From contig CAZILB010000003.1 in assembly GCA_964539925.1 (NCBI GenBank), positions 1 to 59,108 of the forward strand: 59,108 nt of DNA, given 5' to 3'. This document shows, piece by piece, positions 35,589 to 43,908 of the stretch. The DNA is from DP-20 sp964539925 (GTDB lineage: Bacteria > Desulfobacterota > Binatia > UBA9968). A model generated the notes under the pieces. The model searched no databases. It saw only the letters and a list, made by a program, of their open reading frames with translations, and had not been told where the DNA came from. The first letter of the stretch is position 1. Every line of letters starts with the position of its first letter. A program made the translations under genes and the position numbers.

Positions 35589-36578
35589 ATGAACTTCTGC
35601 CAGCTCATGAGCCTCGCCAGCGGCCACGTCGAAGCGCGCATCGTGCAAACGGCGGTGGAGTTATCCATCTTCGACAGCTTGGAGCGGCTTTCGCGCACCG
35701 CCGTTGACGTCGCGAAAACCCTGAAGCTCGAACCCCAAGCCGCCGAATTGCTGCTGAACGCCCTCGCCGCTCTGGCGCTGCTCGACAAACAGGCCGATTG
35801 TTTCGCTCTGACGGAGACCGCAAGAATCTATCTGCTCAAAAGCTCGCCGCAATACCTCGGCGACATGATCCGTTTCGAATCTTCGCTGTGGCATTGCTGG
35901 GAGCGGCTGGCGCAGGCCGTTCGCACCGGACAACCCGTCCGCCCGGCTGACATGTACCAGAACGACGGCGCCGAGACCGAAACTTTCATTAACGCCATGG
36001 ACTCGCTGGTCAAGGCGCGCGGCGATACGGAGATCCTGGCGCGAGCGCTCGATTGGCACGGCGTCGACGACTTGCTCGATGTCGGCTCGGGCCCGGCCAC
36101 TTACCCCATCGCGCTTTGCCAGCGTTATCCCAAGCTGCGCGCGAAAATTTTCGATCTGCCGGCCACGCTGGAGATAACCGAGCGCTTCGTCCGTGAAGCC
36201 GGCATGGCGAACCGAATCGAGTTGATTGCCGGCGACTATCGGCGCGATACGATTACGGGAAGCTACGACGCGATTTTTTTATCGAACATCATTCACGGCG
36301 AAAATTTTGCAGGCAACGCGAAATTGATCGAGAAGTTGGCGGCCAACCTGAGGCCGTCGGGCCGGTTGATCATCAAAGACCATATCCTCGACCAAAGCCG
36401 GGCCAATCCGGCGGTGGGCGCCATTTTTAGCCTGCTCATGCTCCTCACCACCGACGGCGGGCGTTGCTACAGCTTCGCCGAGATCAATGGCTGGATGGAA
36501 CGAGCGGGTTTGTCGCGGGTGCGCCAAATCGAACTGCCGCCTCCCCTTAATTCATCGTTGGTAATCGGCGAAAAGTAG
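35589..36578 (+). CDS. O-methyltransferase-like SAM methyltransferase with dimerisation domain
   Basis: About 329 aa. The first 90 residues are a winged-helix dimerisation domain (VEARIVQTAVELSIFDSLE, then ALLDKQADCFALTETARIYL). The methyltransferase fold follows with motif I DDLLDVGSGPATYPIAL, YDAIFLSNIIHGE and the post-motif GRLIIKDHILDQSRANPAVG. This is the methyltransferase_2 (hydroxyindole- or caffeate-type) family, which methylates small aromatics. The ATG at 35589 was preferred to a TTG at 35535 on homology of the first residues; the ribosome site is weak for both. The gene is not in an obvious operon. Confidence 0.8.
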   Translation: MNFCQLMSLASGHVEARIVQTAVELSIFDSLERLSRTAVDVAKTLKLEPQAAELLLNALAALALLDKQADCFALTETARIYLLKSSPQYLGDMIRFESSLWHCWERLAQAVRTGQPVRPADMYQNDGAETETFINAMDSLVKARGDTEILARALDWHGVDDLLDVGSGPATYPIALCQRYPKLRAKIFDLPATLEITERFVREAGMANRIELIAGDYRRDTITGSYDAIFLSNIIHGENFAGNAKLIEKLAANLRPSGRLIIKDHILDQSRANPAVGAIFSLLMLLTTDGGRCYSFAEINGWMERAGLSRVRQIELPPPLNSSLVIGEK

Positions 36579-36740
36579 CCGCCTCTCGGGCGCGCATCGC
36601 GGACTTTAATCCGGCCGATCAACGCCCGGTCGAGTCAATGCAGAACCGAGAAATCCTACTTCCATAAGCGGTTCGAGGCGCGGTGGCGAGCAGGCGGGAG
36701 TCCACTTCGCTAAAATTTGTGCTAGAGTAAGGACCAGTTC

Positions 36741-37072
36741 ATGGCAAAGGAAGGGGTTTCGCCATCGACGAGCTAGAGCAGAAAGCCCGAGAGCAAGCGG
36801 TCATCGAGAATCTCAAACCGGCGTGCATTTGCAACAAAATTCGCAAAGGCACCGTCGCCAAAGCGATTCAAGCCGGCGCCAAGACCTTCGAGCAAGTCAG
36901 TAAGCGCACCGGCGTCGGAACCGGCCCCTGCGGCGGCCGCCGCTGCGGCTCTCTGGTTCGCGGGATGCTGGGCGAGCCCGTAACGAAGTGCCGGGATTGC
37001 GGCTGGCCGGTCCTGGTCAACGCTTCACCAGCGGTCTGCCCGCGCTGCGAATATGCTAAACAAGAAGCCTGA
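36741..37072 (+). CDS. BFD-type [2Fe-2S] / zinc-ribbon protein without a canonical in-frame start
   Basis: The frame from 36764 to the TGA at 37072 encodes about 102 residues. They contain a bacterioferritin-associated ferredoxin-like domain: PACICNKIRKGTVAKAIQAG and, 30 residues on, GPCGGRRCGSLV, giving C-x-C and C-x4-C ligands. A C-terminal zinc ribbon follows, CRDCGWP with CPRCEY. This frame has no ATG, GTG or TTG after the upstream TAA at 36728. An ATG at 36741 (MAKEG) is in another frame and would join if the G-run at 36753-36756 had one more G. An ATC codon at 36764 with AGGGG about 7 bp upstream is another possible start. So it is either an assembly indel, a frameshifted gene or a rare start. 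The cluster may serve iron release or redox sensing. Confidence 0.7.
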
Positions 37073-37165
37073 GCACGCCCATGATCGCTGTTTCAATTGT
37101 GGCCCGCACACGGACCGTTAACTACCCCTAACGAACCCGTCCGAGCCAATTCCCATAATATTGCT

Positions 37166-37528
37166 ATGGTCATTCGTATCGCATCGGTGGTTGTGAGCCT
37201 CGCCGGAGTGTTCGCGCTTATTACCGGCGTCCTCTTCTGGACCGGGCACGCTTTGAATCTGATTTCTATGCACATGCTGCTCGGTTTCGTGACGGTCGCC
37301 GGCCTCTGGGTTGCCGCTGTCGGCCAGGCTTTTGCACGGGGAGGCAGCTGGGTCCTCGCGCTTGTCGCTCTGGTCATTGGCGCCGCCACGCTCTACGTCG
37401 GGCTATACCAGACAACGCTTAAAATCGGCGACTTTCGCTGGCTCATTCAGGTGCTCCACCTCGTTCTCGGCATCCTCACCATCGGCCTCAGCCACATGGC
37501 CGCCGCGCGCTACCGAAGAGGTCTTTAG
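37166..37528 (+). CDS. Small four-helix membrane protein
   Basis: A 120-aa integral membrane protein. Four helices can be read: IRIASVVVSLAGVFALITGV, MLLGFVTVAGLWVAAVG, WVLALVALVIGAATLYVGL and WLIQVLHLVLGILTIGLSHM. Paired His residues near helix ends (ISMHMLLG, QVLHLVLG, GLSHMAA) could bind haem, but no known cytochrome b pattern is met. The ATG at 37166 was taken as the start because upstream residues are polar and lack homology. It follows the BFD-type gene by 93 bp, and no function is proposed. Confidence 0.65.
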   Translation: MVIRIASVVVSLAGVFALITGVLFWTGHALNLISMHMLLGFVTVAGLWVAAVGQAFARGGSWVLALVALVIGAATLYVGLYQTTLKIGDFRWLIQVLHLVLGILTIGLSHMAAARYRRGL

Positions 37529-37681
37529 TAGCCTGATCGGGTGCGTGACCCGGGCTCAAAAATCGACTGACGTTGCAGTCCCGGACACGAAAGCTGAGCG
37601 AGCGAATCCGACCGGCGGGACAAAGCTTCGATGTGTGCCGCCTACCGGGTGATAAGCGGAGAGTCGTTTTCCGACTGCTTG

Positions 37682-37697
37682 AACGACTGGAACGATT
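37682..37697. repeat. Copy 1 of a 16-bp intergenic repeat
   Basis: AACGACTGGAACGATT occurs here and exactly again at 43101-43116. The surrounding DNA has further loose GGAACG/TTGAACG units. It lies just after the tenA stop (minus strand). Confidence 0.5.
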
Positions 37698-37727
37698 TAA
37701 ACTTTTGGAACGAACGGAACCCGTTTA

Positions 37728-38399
37728 TTAAACCGGCCAACTCTCCAGGCGATAGGCCTGCTCCCAAAACAACAGCTCGTAGCGGCTGCTCAAAATGAAA
37801 TGTTCGGCCATTCGTCTCCTTTCGCTCGCTTTGGCTTCGGCGCCGAGCTTGTCCATGAGCAGAATCTGCTCGCGCACGGGTTTCCAGAACTCGTTCGAAG
37901 CGTAGGTCTCGATCCACTCGCGGTAGATTTTCGGTTTTTTTGGCCGGTTTCGGTAAAGGCGCCGTCCGGTCTCGCCATAGATCCAGTAACAAGGGAGAAC
38001 CGCCGCGACCAACTCGCCCAAGCTGGCGCCCCGCGCCACCGACTGCAGGTGGCCGATGTAGCCCTGCGTCACCGGTCCCTTCGGCACCGCGTCCAACTCG
38101 GCGCGAGAGAGGCCGAGCGACTTGCCATAGCCGGCGTGAAAACTCCGCTCCACCTCCACCGCGCCGAGCGCGTGACGGCAAAACAATTCGAGAGTCTCGA
38201 GGTTTGGCGCCTTGGCGCCGCCCTGGCAGAGCACCTGGGCGAAATCGAGCAGGTACACGTAGTCTTGCAGGATAAAATAGGTGAAACGGTTCAGCGGCAG
38301 GGTCCCGGCGTAGAGTTCGCGCAGGAATGGATGGTCGCCGATTGCCCGCCAAACGCGCTCCGAGCGGGCCCGCAGTTGAGCGCTAAATTTTTTCGCCAT
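37728..38399 (-). CDS. tenA: TenA-family thiaminase II / aminopyrimidine hydrolase
   Basis: A 223-aa all-helical TenA protein. It hydrolyses thiamine or, in salvage, 4-amino-5-aminomethyl-2-methylpyrimidine. Marks are NRFTYFILQDYVYLLDFAQ, AVLPCYWIYGETGRRLY with the catalytic Cys, the DKL helix near residue 180 and the final RYELLFWEQAYRLE with the conserved Trp and Glu. Length is typical. No thiamine riboswitch motif (CTGAGA) is seen upstream, and no other thi gene is near, so PQQ-related or other TenA-fold roles cannot be excluded. Confidence 0.88.
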   Translation of the reverse strand: MAKKFSAQLRARSERVWRAIGDHPFLRELYAGTLPLNRFTYFILQDYVYLLDFAQVLCQGGAKAPNLETLELFCRHALGAVEVERSFHAGYGKSLGLSRAELDAVPKGPVTQGYIGHLQSVARGASLGELVAAVLPCYWIYGETGRRLYRNRPKKPKIYREWIETYASNEFWKPVREQILLMDKLGAEAKASERRRMAEHFILSSRYELLFWEQAYRLESWPV

Positions 38400-38552
38400 G
38401 GCCCAGAACTAACCAATTATCCAGCTTAAGAAAAGAGCAACTCCGGCCGCTTCACCCGTGCACGCGCGCCGCGAGGAAGCCGTCGAAACAGACCTTGCCA
38501 AGTTTCCCTATCCGCAATAAAGTCTGGGGCAAGACAAAGCAGGAGGTGATTT

Positions 38553-39581
38553 GTGCGGAACTTGAAACTGGTCATGTCATTTGTCCTGGTACTGCTGACC
38601 GTTGTGACCGCCTCCGCCGGCGCCTTCGCCGCGGCCATCGACGAACTCATCGCGGGAGCGAAAAAAGAGGGCACGCTCGAACTCTATGCACCGTCCACTT
38701 TGACTCCTGAAGGCGCGCAACGCTTGGGACAAGCCTTCAACAAGCGGTACGGCCTCAACCTGCGGGTAAACTTTACTCCCGCCGGCGCCATGACCCGCGA
38801 CGTCGGCAAAGTCGTCAGCATTGCCGCCACCGGACAGCCTCAAGACTGGGACGTCATGCTGATCCACGACGCCGGCCACGCGACCCTGTGGTTAAAGAAA
38901 ATGCACCAGCCGTACGATTACGCGAAGGTCGGTGTTCCCTCCGACGCGATTCAATACGACCGGGGCACGGTGATCTTAGCCAATCAATTCGTCCTGCCGG
39001 CATACAACAAGCAAATTTTGCCGGCGAAGGACGTGCCGAAGAGCTGGCAGGATCTGCTCGACCCGAAATGGAAAGGCGGCAAGCTGGGGATGTCCACCGC
39101 CACCCACCATATCGCGCGACTGGCGACGATCTGGGGAGAAAACAAGGCGACTGAATACGTCAAGGCGCTGGCCGCGCAGCAGCCGATTTTGGGCCCGCTC
39201 GGAACCATCTACAGCAGGCTACAGTTGGGGGAAGTCCAGATTGCGATTACGCTGACGGACAGTTTCGTGCATCAAGCCAAAGTCGCCGGTGCGCCGATCG
39301 TACACGCCGAAGAAGTCTCGCCGGTAATTTCTCCTGCCTACAACGTCGGCGTGCTTAGAGGTGCGCGCCACCCTAATGCTGGACACCTGTTCTCGGCATT
39401 TCTCATCTCTCCGCAGGCCCAAGCCATCCTGGAAAAGTTCGGCGGCCACACGTCGGCACTCGTCCCTGGGACACCGGCGTATAAGTATATCCAGGGCAAG
39501 GATGTGATTTTTATGAAACAGGAGCAGGCAGAAATGGTCGACCACCTCACCAGGGTCTACGGCAAGATCTTCGGCTTTTGA
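38553..39581 (+). CDS. ABC transporter substrate-binding protein (iron/FbpA-type family)
   Basis: A 342-aa periplasmic solute-binding protein. The first 27 residues are a Sec signal peptide (LVMSFVLVLLTVVTASAGAFA). The mature part starts IDELIAGAKKEGTLELYAP, a typical opening for family 1 binding proteins. DPKWKGGKLGMSTATHHIAR and NAGHLFSAFLISPQAQAILE are also characteristic. It starts with GTG at 38553 behind an excellent AGGAGGTG. No permease or ATPase gene is adjacent. In this kind of genome, isolated binding proteins of this family are common and their ligands are not predictable from sequence. Confidence 0.9.
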   Translation: MRNLKLVMSFVLVLLTVVTASAGAFAAAIDELIAGAKKEGTLELYAPSTLTPEGAQRLGQAFNKRYGLNLRVNFTPAGAMTRDVGKVVSIAATGQPQDWDVMLIHDAGHATLWLKKMHQPYDYAKVGVPSDAIQYDRGTVILANQFVLPAYNKQILPAKDVPKSWQDLLDPKWKGGKLGMSTATHHIARLATIWGENKATEYVKALAAQQPILGPLGTIYSRLQLGEVQIAITLTDSFVHQAKVAGAPIVHAEEVSPVISPAYNVGVLRGARHPNAGHLFSAFLISPQAQAILEKFGGHTSALVPGTPAYKYIQGKDVIFMKQEQAEMVDHLTRVYGKIFGF

Positions 39582-39640
39582 CGGATGCGGCGGAAAAACC
39601 GACGCACGGAGGATACGATTATGGCTGGCCGACTGAAATA

Positions 39641-40039
39641 TCAATCCGACTCAATCACGGCGGTCGCGTTTATTTCCAGAAGCAATTCCGGCCGCGCCAA
39701 CGCGACGACCTGGACCATCGTGCTGGTCGGAAAATCGGGACCGAGAAGTTCTCGCCGGACCTCGTTGATATCGCGGTGGTAGCGTACATCGGTGGTGAAT
39801 ACATTTGTGGCGACGATATCGTTCAGGGTGCCGCCGACGGCTTCGACGGCGCGTTGAATTTTCCCGATGATATAACGCGTTTGGGCGCGCACGTCGCCGA
39901 TGCCGACGACATTGCCCTGAGGATCCGAGGCTGTTTGCCCGGCGATAAACACCAGTCGTCCGGGTTGAGCCATGTTGACCAATGAATAACTGCCGCGCGG
40001 CACTGGCAACCCGTCGGGGTTCATTGCCACTTTGCCCAT
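39641..40039 (-). CDS. RidA-family protein
   Basis: A 132-aa Rid (YjgF/YER057c) family protein. Residues GRLVFIAGQTASDPQGNVVG, GGTLNDIVATNVFTTDVRYH and VQVVALARPELLLEINATAV follow the usual pattern. In the archetypal RidA a conserved Arg binds the imine intermediate; here the corresponding segment reads ALARPELL, with Arg before Pro. RidA hydrolyses reactive enamines and imines from PLP enzymes. Length is normal. AAGGAGGA precedes the ATG. It converges with the binding-protein gene; substrate not clear. Confidence 0.9.
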   Translation of the reverse strand: MGKVAMNPDGLPVPRGSYSLVNMAQPGRLVFIAGQTASDPQGNVVGIGDVRAQTRYIIGKIQRAVEAVGGTLNDIVATNVFTTDVRYHRDINEVRRELLGPDFPTSTMVQVVALARPELLLEINATAVIESD

Positions 40040-40269
40040 TGGATCTTCCTCCTTATGGCGAGACTTTGCGAATACTCCCTTTCATAGTTCCCTGCGGCTT
40101 AACGGGGCCGGCTGGCTCGCCGCGATCCGGGTTATTTAGAACTAGAACACTCATTCGCTCGATTCAAACCGAATCGAAGGTCTCCCAGTGAATTTCAATT
40201 GGTTCGCGCCAATTGCGGCTCGCGAATGAACCGCGCGCGCCGACACGACAATAGCCACGATGCGCTCGC

Positions 40270-41220
40270 CTATCGCCGGAAGTCGGGATCCATCGCGTAA
40301 CCCTTCGAGAGCGATCCCGCCGAGTCGATCTCACCAAGAAACTCTCTTACCGCTTTCCAAAACTCGTCGCGCCGCTCGATACCGTAATGGCGCGCACCCG
40401 TCAAAGTCATGGTTCGTTGCGGTCCGCCCCAAGCCCGCGCCAGCGCGACGCCGCGTTCCGTGGGGGTGATGTCGTCGTTCTCGGCGAGAACGATCAGCGC
40501 CGGCACATTGATACTCGGCGCGATCGCCGCGGCGTCGTAGCGGCCGGCGAGAATCAACCCCGTCGGTAACCAGGGAAAGCGTTCTTTAGCGAGCGCGGCT
40601 ATGCTGTCGAAGGGCGTGGCCAGGATGACCCCCCGGAGAGGCCGTTTGTTCGCCAGGGCAACCGTGAAGTAAGTTCCCAGGCTCCGGCCGAGCCCCACGA
40701 TATTCGCCGGATCCACGTCGGGCCGCGAGACGGCGTAGTCATAGATGAGTCGCGCGTCCTGCACCACCACCTGCTCGGAGGGTTGGCCCTCGGATAGGCC
40801 GAAACCGCGATAATTGACATACAACCAGCCCCAGCGTTCGGGCTTTTCGCCGCGCTCGATCATCCAGGAGGTTTCCCGGCGCGCGCCGCCGAAGACAATG
40901 ACCAACGGGAAGCGCTCGCCGCCGCGGTAGGCTTGCGGACGTTTCAGCCAGCCGTGGAGCGCGACGCCGTCCGGCGTCTTAAGTCGAATCTCCTCGATCC
41001 CGTCCCCCCGTGACACCACGGATGCGAGATAAGCCGTACTGGGAGGATTCCAAGGCCGAAACAGATATCGTTGTTCGATAGGCTGTAAAATCGCGCTGCA
41101 GCCGGCAGCGAGCACAAGAGCGGCGCCTGCAAGGATGAAAATCGCCAGCCTGATTACAAACGAGCCCTGTATCGACGCGCCCAAGTTTACTCCCGAATCG
41201 GTTTGAATTGCGCGTATCAT
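40270..41220 (-). CDS. Lipoprotein alpha/beta hydrolase
   Basis: A 316-aa alpha/beta hydrolase. A hydrophobic N-terminal segment with lipobox, LAIFILAGAALVLAAGCS, suggests export and lipidation. The nucleophile elbow is VGLGRSLGTYFTVAL, the acid is in LIVLAENDDITP and the catalytic His in TGARHYGIERR. The overall form resembles serine aminopeptidase S33 / BAAT-like hydrolases found as membrane-anchored esterases. The ATG at 41220 was used; a longer start at 41313 would add 31 residues before the signal. It stands alone. The substrate is unknown. Confidence 0.85.
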   Translation of the reverse strand: MIRAIQTDSGVNLGASIQGSFVIRLAIFILAGAALVLAAGCSAILQPIEQRYLFRPWNPPSTAYLASVVSRGDGIEEIRLKTPDGVALHGWLKRPQAYRGGERFPLVIVFGGARRETSWMIERGEKPERWGWLYVNYRGFGLSEGQPSEQVVVQDARLIYDYAVSRPDVDPANIVGLGRSLGTYFTVALANKRPLRGVILATPFDSIAALAKERFPWLPTGLILAGRYDAAAIAPSINVPALIVLAENDDITPTERGVALARAWGGPQRTMTLTGARHYGIERRDEFWKAVREFLGEIDSAGSLSKGYAMDPDFRR

Positions 41221-41414
41221 GGCGGGTGCTTGGGTCGGCAAATTAGGCTTAACCGAAATTTCGACGCGATTCAAATTATTTAGGCCATGACGGCGGTTTG
41301 GTTTACAACACATAACGCCTTACACAGTCGGCATTCTCACTCGGTTCCATTTTGGGCCGATGCATAGCCTTTGGGAGAAGGCATCCGGTGAATTCTAACT
41401 CGCTCATTGCCGAG

Positions 41415-42107
41415 CTAGAATCGTTCCGACCAAGGGCGCAGCTCAATGTAAGACGCCCAGGCGCTGCGGTGCTGGCGGTGGAGCTGGAGATAAGTCTGAG
41501 CAATCTCATCCGGATGCAAGAAGCCGTCGGCACCCCTTTCGGGAGAGCGCCCGGCCTTGGCAATACCGCCGTCGATAACCACCTGAGCCACGTGAATATT
41601 CTTCGGCTGCAGCTCGCGCGCCATGCTTTGAACCAAACCGGTCAAACCCATTTTGCCCATGGCGAAGGCCGCCGAGTTGGCAAACCCTTTGATGCTCGCC
41701 GAAGCGCCGGTAAAAAGAATCGTGCCCCTGCCGGCTTCGAGCATCCGTTTGGCGGCTCCCTGGCCGACGAGAAATCCGCCGTAGCAAGTGATCATAATAG
41801 TCTTGCGCGTCTCTTCAGGATCGAGTTCCGCGAGCGGCCCGCGCACCCGCCCGCTGGCATTGTAGACGACGAGATTGGGTTCGCCGATCTCTTTGCCCAC
41901 CGAGCCAAACAGCTTTTCCACATCGGCGGGGCTGCTCGCGTCGCACGGATAGGCACGGCTGCCTGTTTCTTTGACCAGGTCGTCCAGCTTGCGGATGTCG
42001 CGCGCCGCCAACGCCACCTTCAGGCCCTCTTTGGCAAAATGCCTCGCCAGGGACGCGCTCAGCCCCGCTCCGGCGCCGACGATCAGTGCAGTTTCTTGTT
42101 GTGCCAT
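41415..42107 (-). CDS. SDR-family oxidoreductase lacking the catalytic Tyr
   Basis: A 230-aa short-chain dehydrogenase/reductase fold. The dinucleotide motif is ALIVGAGAGLSASLARHFAK (TGxxxGxG type) and NASG is present as YNASGRVRG. The active-site stretch is GASASIKGFANSAAFAMGKM, where the expected Tyr of YxxxK is Phe, while Ser and Lys remain. It may therefore bind NAD(P) without normal reductase chemistry, or use another residue. The start at 42107 has TTGGAGGATC upstream. Neighbours give no clear pathway. Confidence 0.88.
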   Translation of the reverse strand: MAQQETALIVGAGAGLSASLARHFAKEGLKVALAARDIRKLDDLVKETGSRAYPCDASSPADVEKLFGSVGKEIGEPNLVVYNASGRVRGPLAELDPEETRKTIMITCYGGFLVGQGAAKRMLEAGRGTILFTGASASIKGFANSAAFAMGKMGLTGLVQSMARELQPKNIHVAQVVIDGGIAKAGRSPERGADGFLHPDEIAQTYLQLHRQHRSAWASYIELRPWSERF

Positions 42108-42397
42108 GACGATCCTCCAACGGCCGGATTTCAACGCAGGTTGCGGCTGTCAATGAGCTAAAACGGACCCCACAAAATACGATCCGGTAAACGGTAAGAA
42201 TTCGCTGAACAGCGGATAGCCGCATGGAAATTGCGAAGCGGTGACAATGACAAATGCCGCGGGGAAATAGCGCCAATTGGCGCCATGTGATTGTCGATTC
42301 ATCCGTCTATCGTTTCCTTTCTTAAAACCATGCCTGGCCGCTTTTGGGTTTCGAATCGGGCCCAGGGCAGGGGTAGAAGGCTGCCCAGGAAACGCTG

Positions 42398-43045
42398 CTA
42401 CCAGCGGTCCTGGCCCATTGCCCAGCGGTCTAGGCTGGCGAGATACTCGCGGAACAATACCATGCGCATGGCCACCGCGCGGCGCACACGGTCCTGGCGC
42501 TCCTCCGTGGCGGCGTAGCGCTTGAGAAATTCCTGCGGCACGCGGCCGTGACCTTCTTCGTCCTGAGTAATGCGCCGATAGGGCTGCTTGATCCATTCCG
42601 GCACTTGAGGCGATTTGAGGCACATTTGTATGAGGTAGTTGGCGACGGTTTCACCGGCCAGCGACAGGCCCGCGATGCGCTCGCAAGTATCGCCCAGCCC
42701 TTCCATGGCGTTGAACATGGCGATCTGAGCCGGCAACGGTTGATAATCGAAGGGATCCGCGCCCAAATCACGGATGCGTTTGCTCAAAAGCTGCGCGTGT
42801 TCCATTTCTTCATGCGCCGATTCCGCCATCGTCGCCTTGACATCCAGCTCCGGCGTGGTCTTGAGCCAACCGCCGAAAAGATCGGCGGCGCGGAGCTCGT
42901 TGAACAAGCGGCTCTTCATCACCCGTATGCGCTCCTCGTCCGTGCGCAGCGGCACGTAGCAATAAGCCGGCGGATTGGCATCCAGCGCCCGGCAAAATTC
43001 ATGCACCGGAGCCAGGATTTCTTTCAAAAACTCTTCCGTATTCAT
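42398..43045 (-). CDS. Ferritin-like domain protein
   Basis: A 215-aa mostly helical protein with ferritin-like metal motifs: FNELRAADLFGGWLK, AESAHEEMEHAQLLSKRI (E-x2-H) and RITQDEEGHGRVPQEFL (second E-x2-H). These form a di-iron site in a four-helix bundle such as in rubrerythrin or MiaE-type proteins. The start MNTEEFLKEIL at 43045 is preceded by GGGGTGG. It is downstream of the VOC gene with 87 bp between. Diiron oxygenase or iron handling are possible; I cannot tell which. Confidence 0.75.
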   Translation of the reverse strand: MNTEEFLKEILAPVHEFCRALDANPPAYCYVPLRTDEERIRVMKSRLFNELRAADLFGGWLKTTPELDVKATMAESAHEEMEHAQLLSKRIRDLGADPFDYQPLPAQIAMFNAMEGLGDTCERIAGLSLAGETVANYLIQMCLKSPQVPEWIKQPYRRITQDEEGHGRVPQEFLKRYAATEERQDRVRRAVAMRMVLFREYLASLDRWAMGQDRW

Positions 43046-43100
43046 AATCCACCCCAAGTGATACCACTTTAGAAAAGCCAGCCGTTCGAACCGTTTTCTA

Positions 43101-43116
43101 AACGACTGGAACGATT
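43101..43116. repeat. Copy 2 of a 16-bp intergenic repeat
   Basis: AACGACTGGAACGATT, identical to 37682-37697, between the ferritin-like and VOC genes. It is surrounded by further GTTCGAAC-like units. Confidence 0.5.
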
Positions 43117-43132
43117 GGTAATACCCCGTCTT

Positions 43133-43849
43133 TCACACCCGCCACCCTTTCTGCGAAATGTCGATGCCGTTGCCCTCGGGGTCGCGCACGCGATACTCGG
43201 CGAAGGGAATGCGCGACGGCCGCGCCGCACCGCGGTGTCCTCCGGCCTTCTCCGCCCTGACTTGCATCTCTTCGTTGCTCCGAACGTGAAATCCAAAATG
43301 GTGGAGGCCGATCGGCTCCTCCTCCCGCTTGTACAATAATGCGAGGTTGCAATAGCCGTCGGAAACGAAGATCGACGTGCGATCGGTTTTTTCCACTTCC
43401 TTCATGTCGAAAACTTTGCAGTAAAAATCAGCCATTCGCCGCGGCTCGGGAGTGTAGAGAGCGATGTGTCGGATTGGGACCGGCCGCTTCTGGTAGGCCG
43501 CGTCAAAAGCCCTTCGGCAGATGCCGACGCGATTGCCGTCGGGATCGCGAAGCTCATACTCGATGCCCACGGGCGAATTCCCGACTTCGGTCATATTCAA
43601 GTGCGGCGGATCGACATAGGACAATTTTTTTTGCATAGACTCCACGCGAACGGTATCGAAGCTCAGATTTCTGAGCCCCCGCTTCTCCGCGTCCGCGCCG
43701 GCGACCAGGGCCAAATTAAAAACGCCGTCCGAGAGAACCACCGCGTCCTTCCGTTCGTCAATTTTTTCCAATTCGAACACATCCTCATAAAACGCTGAAA
43801 GGCGATTCGGATCTTCGGCGGCGATGACCAGTTGACGCAGTTCGGGCAT
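43133..43849 (-). CDS. VOC-family protein with two glyoxalase-like domains
   Basis: A 238-aa vicinal-oxygen-chelate fold protein made of two repeats. The first has RQLVIAAEDPNRLSAFYEDV and YELRDPDGNRVGICR; the second has RHIALYTPEPRRMADFYCKV, LHHFGFHVRSNEEM and YRVRDPEGNGIDIS. Metal ligands His and Glu are present in the second half (RHIAL, LHHFG), while the first half begins with Gln-Leu, so one site may be degenerate. Members include ring-cleaving dioxygenases, glyoxalases and resistance proteins. It lies 59 bp after the histidine kinase gene on the same strand. Confidence 0.85.
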   Translation of the reverse strand: MPELRQLVIAAEDPNRLSAFYEDVFELEKIDERKDAVVLSDGVFNLALVAGADAEKRGLRNLSFDTVRVESMQKKLSYVDPPHLNMTEVGNSPVGIEYELRDPDGNRVGICRRAFDAAYQKRPVPIRHIALYTPEPRRMADFYCKVFDMKEVEKTDRTSIFVSDGYCNLALLYKREEEPIGLHHFGFHVRSNEEMQVRAEKAGGHRGAARPSRIPFAEYRVRDPEGNGIDISQKGWRV

Positions 43850-43908
43850 AGAATCGAGTTCTCTCGAGGTCGGAAGTAGCCGTAGCCTAACACAGATGGC
43901 TATACAAA

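Noticed and set aside
38400..38552. Thiamine riboswitch before tenA
   Set aside because: No CTGAGA or matching stem is visible in the leader.
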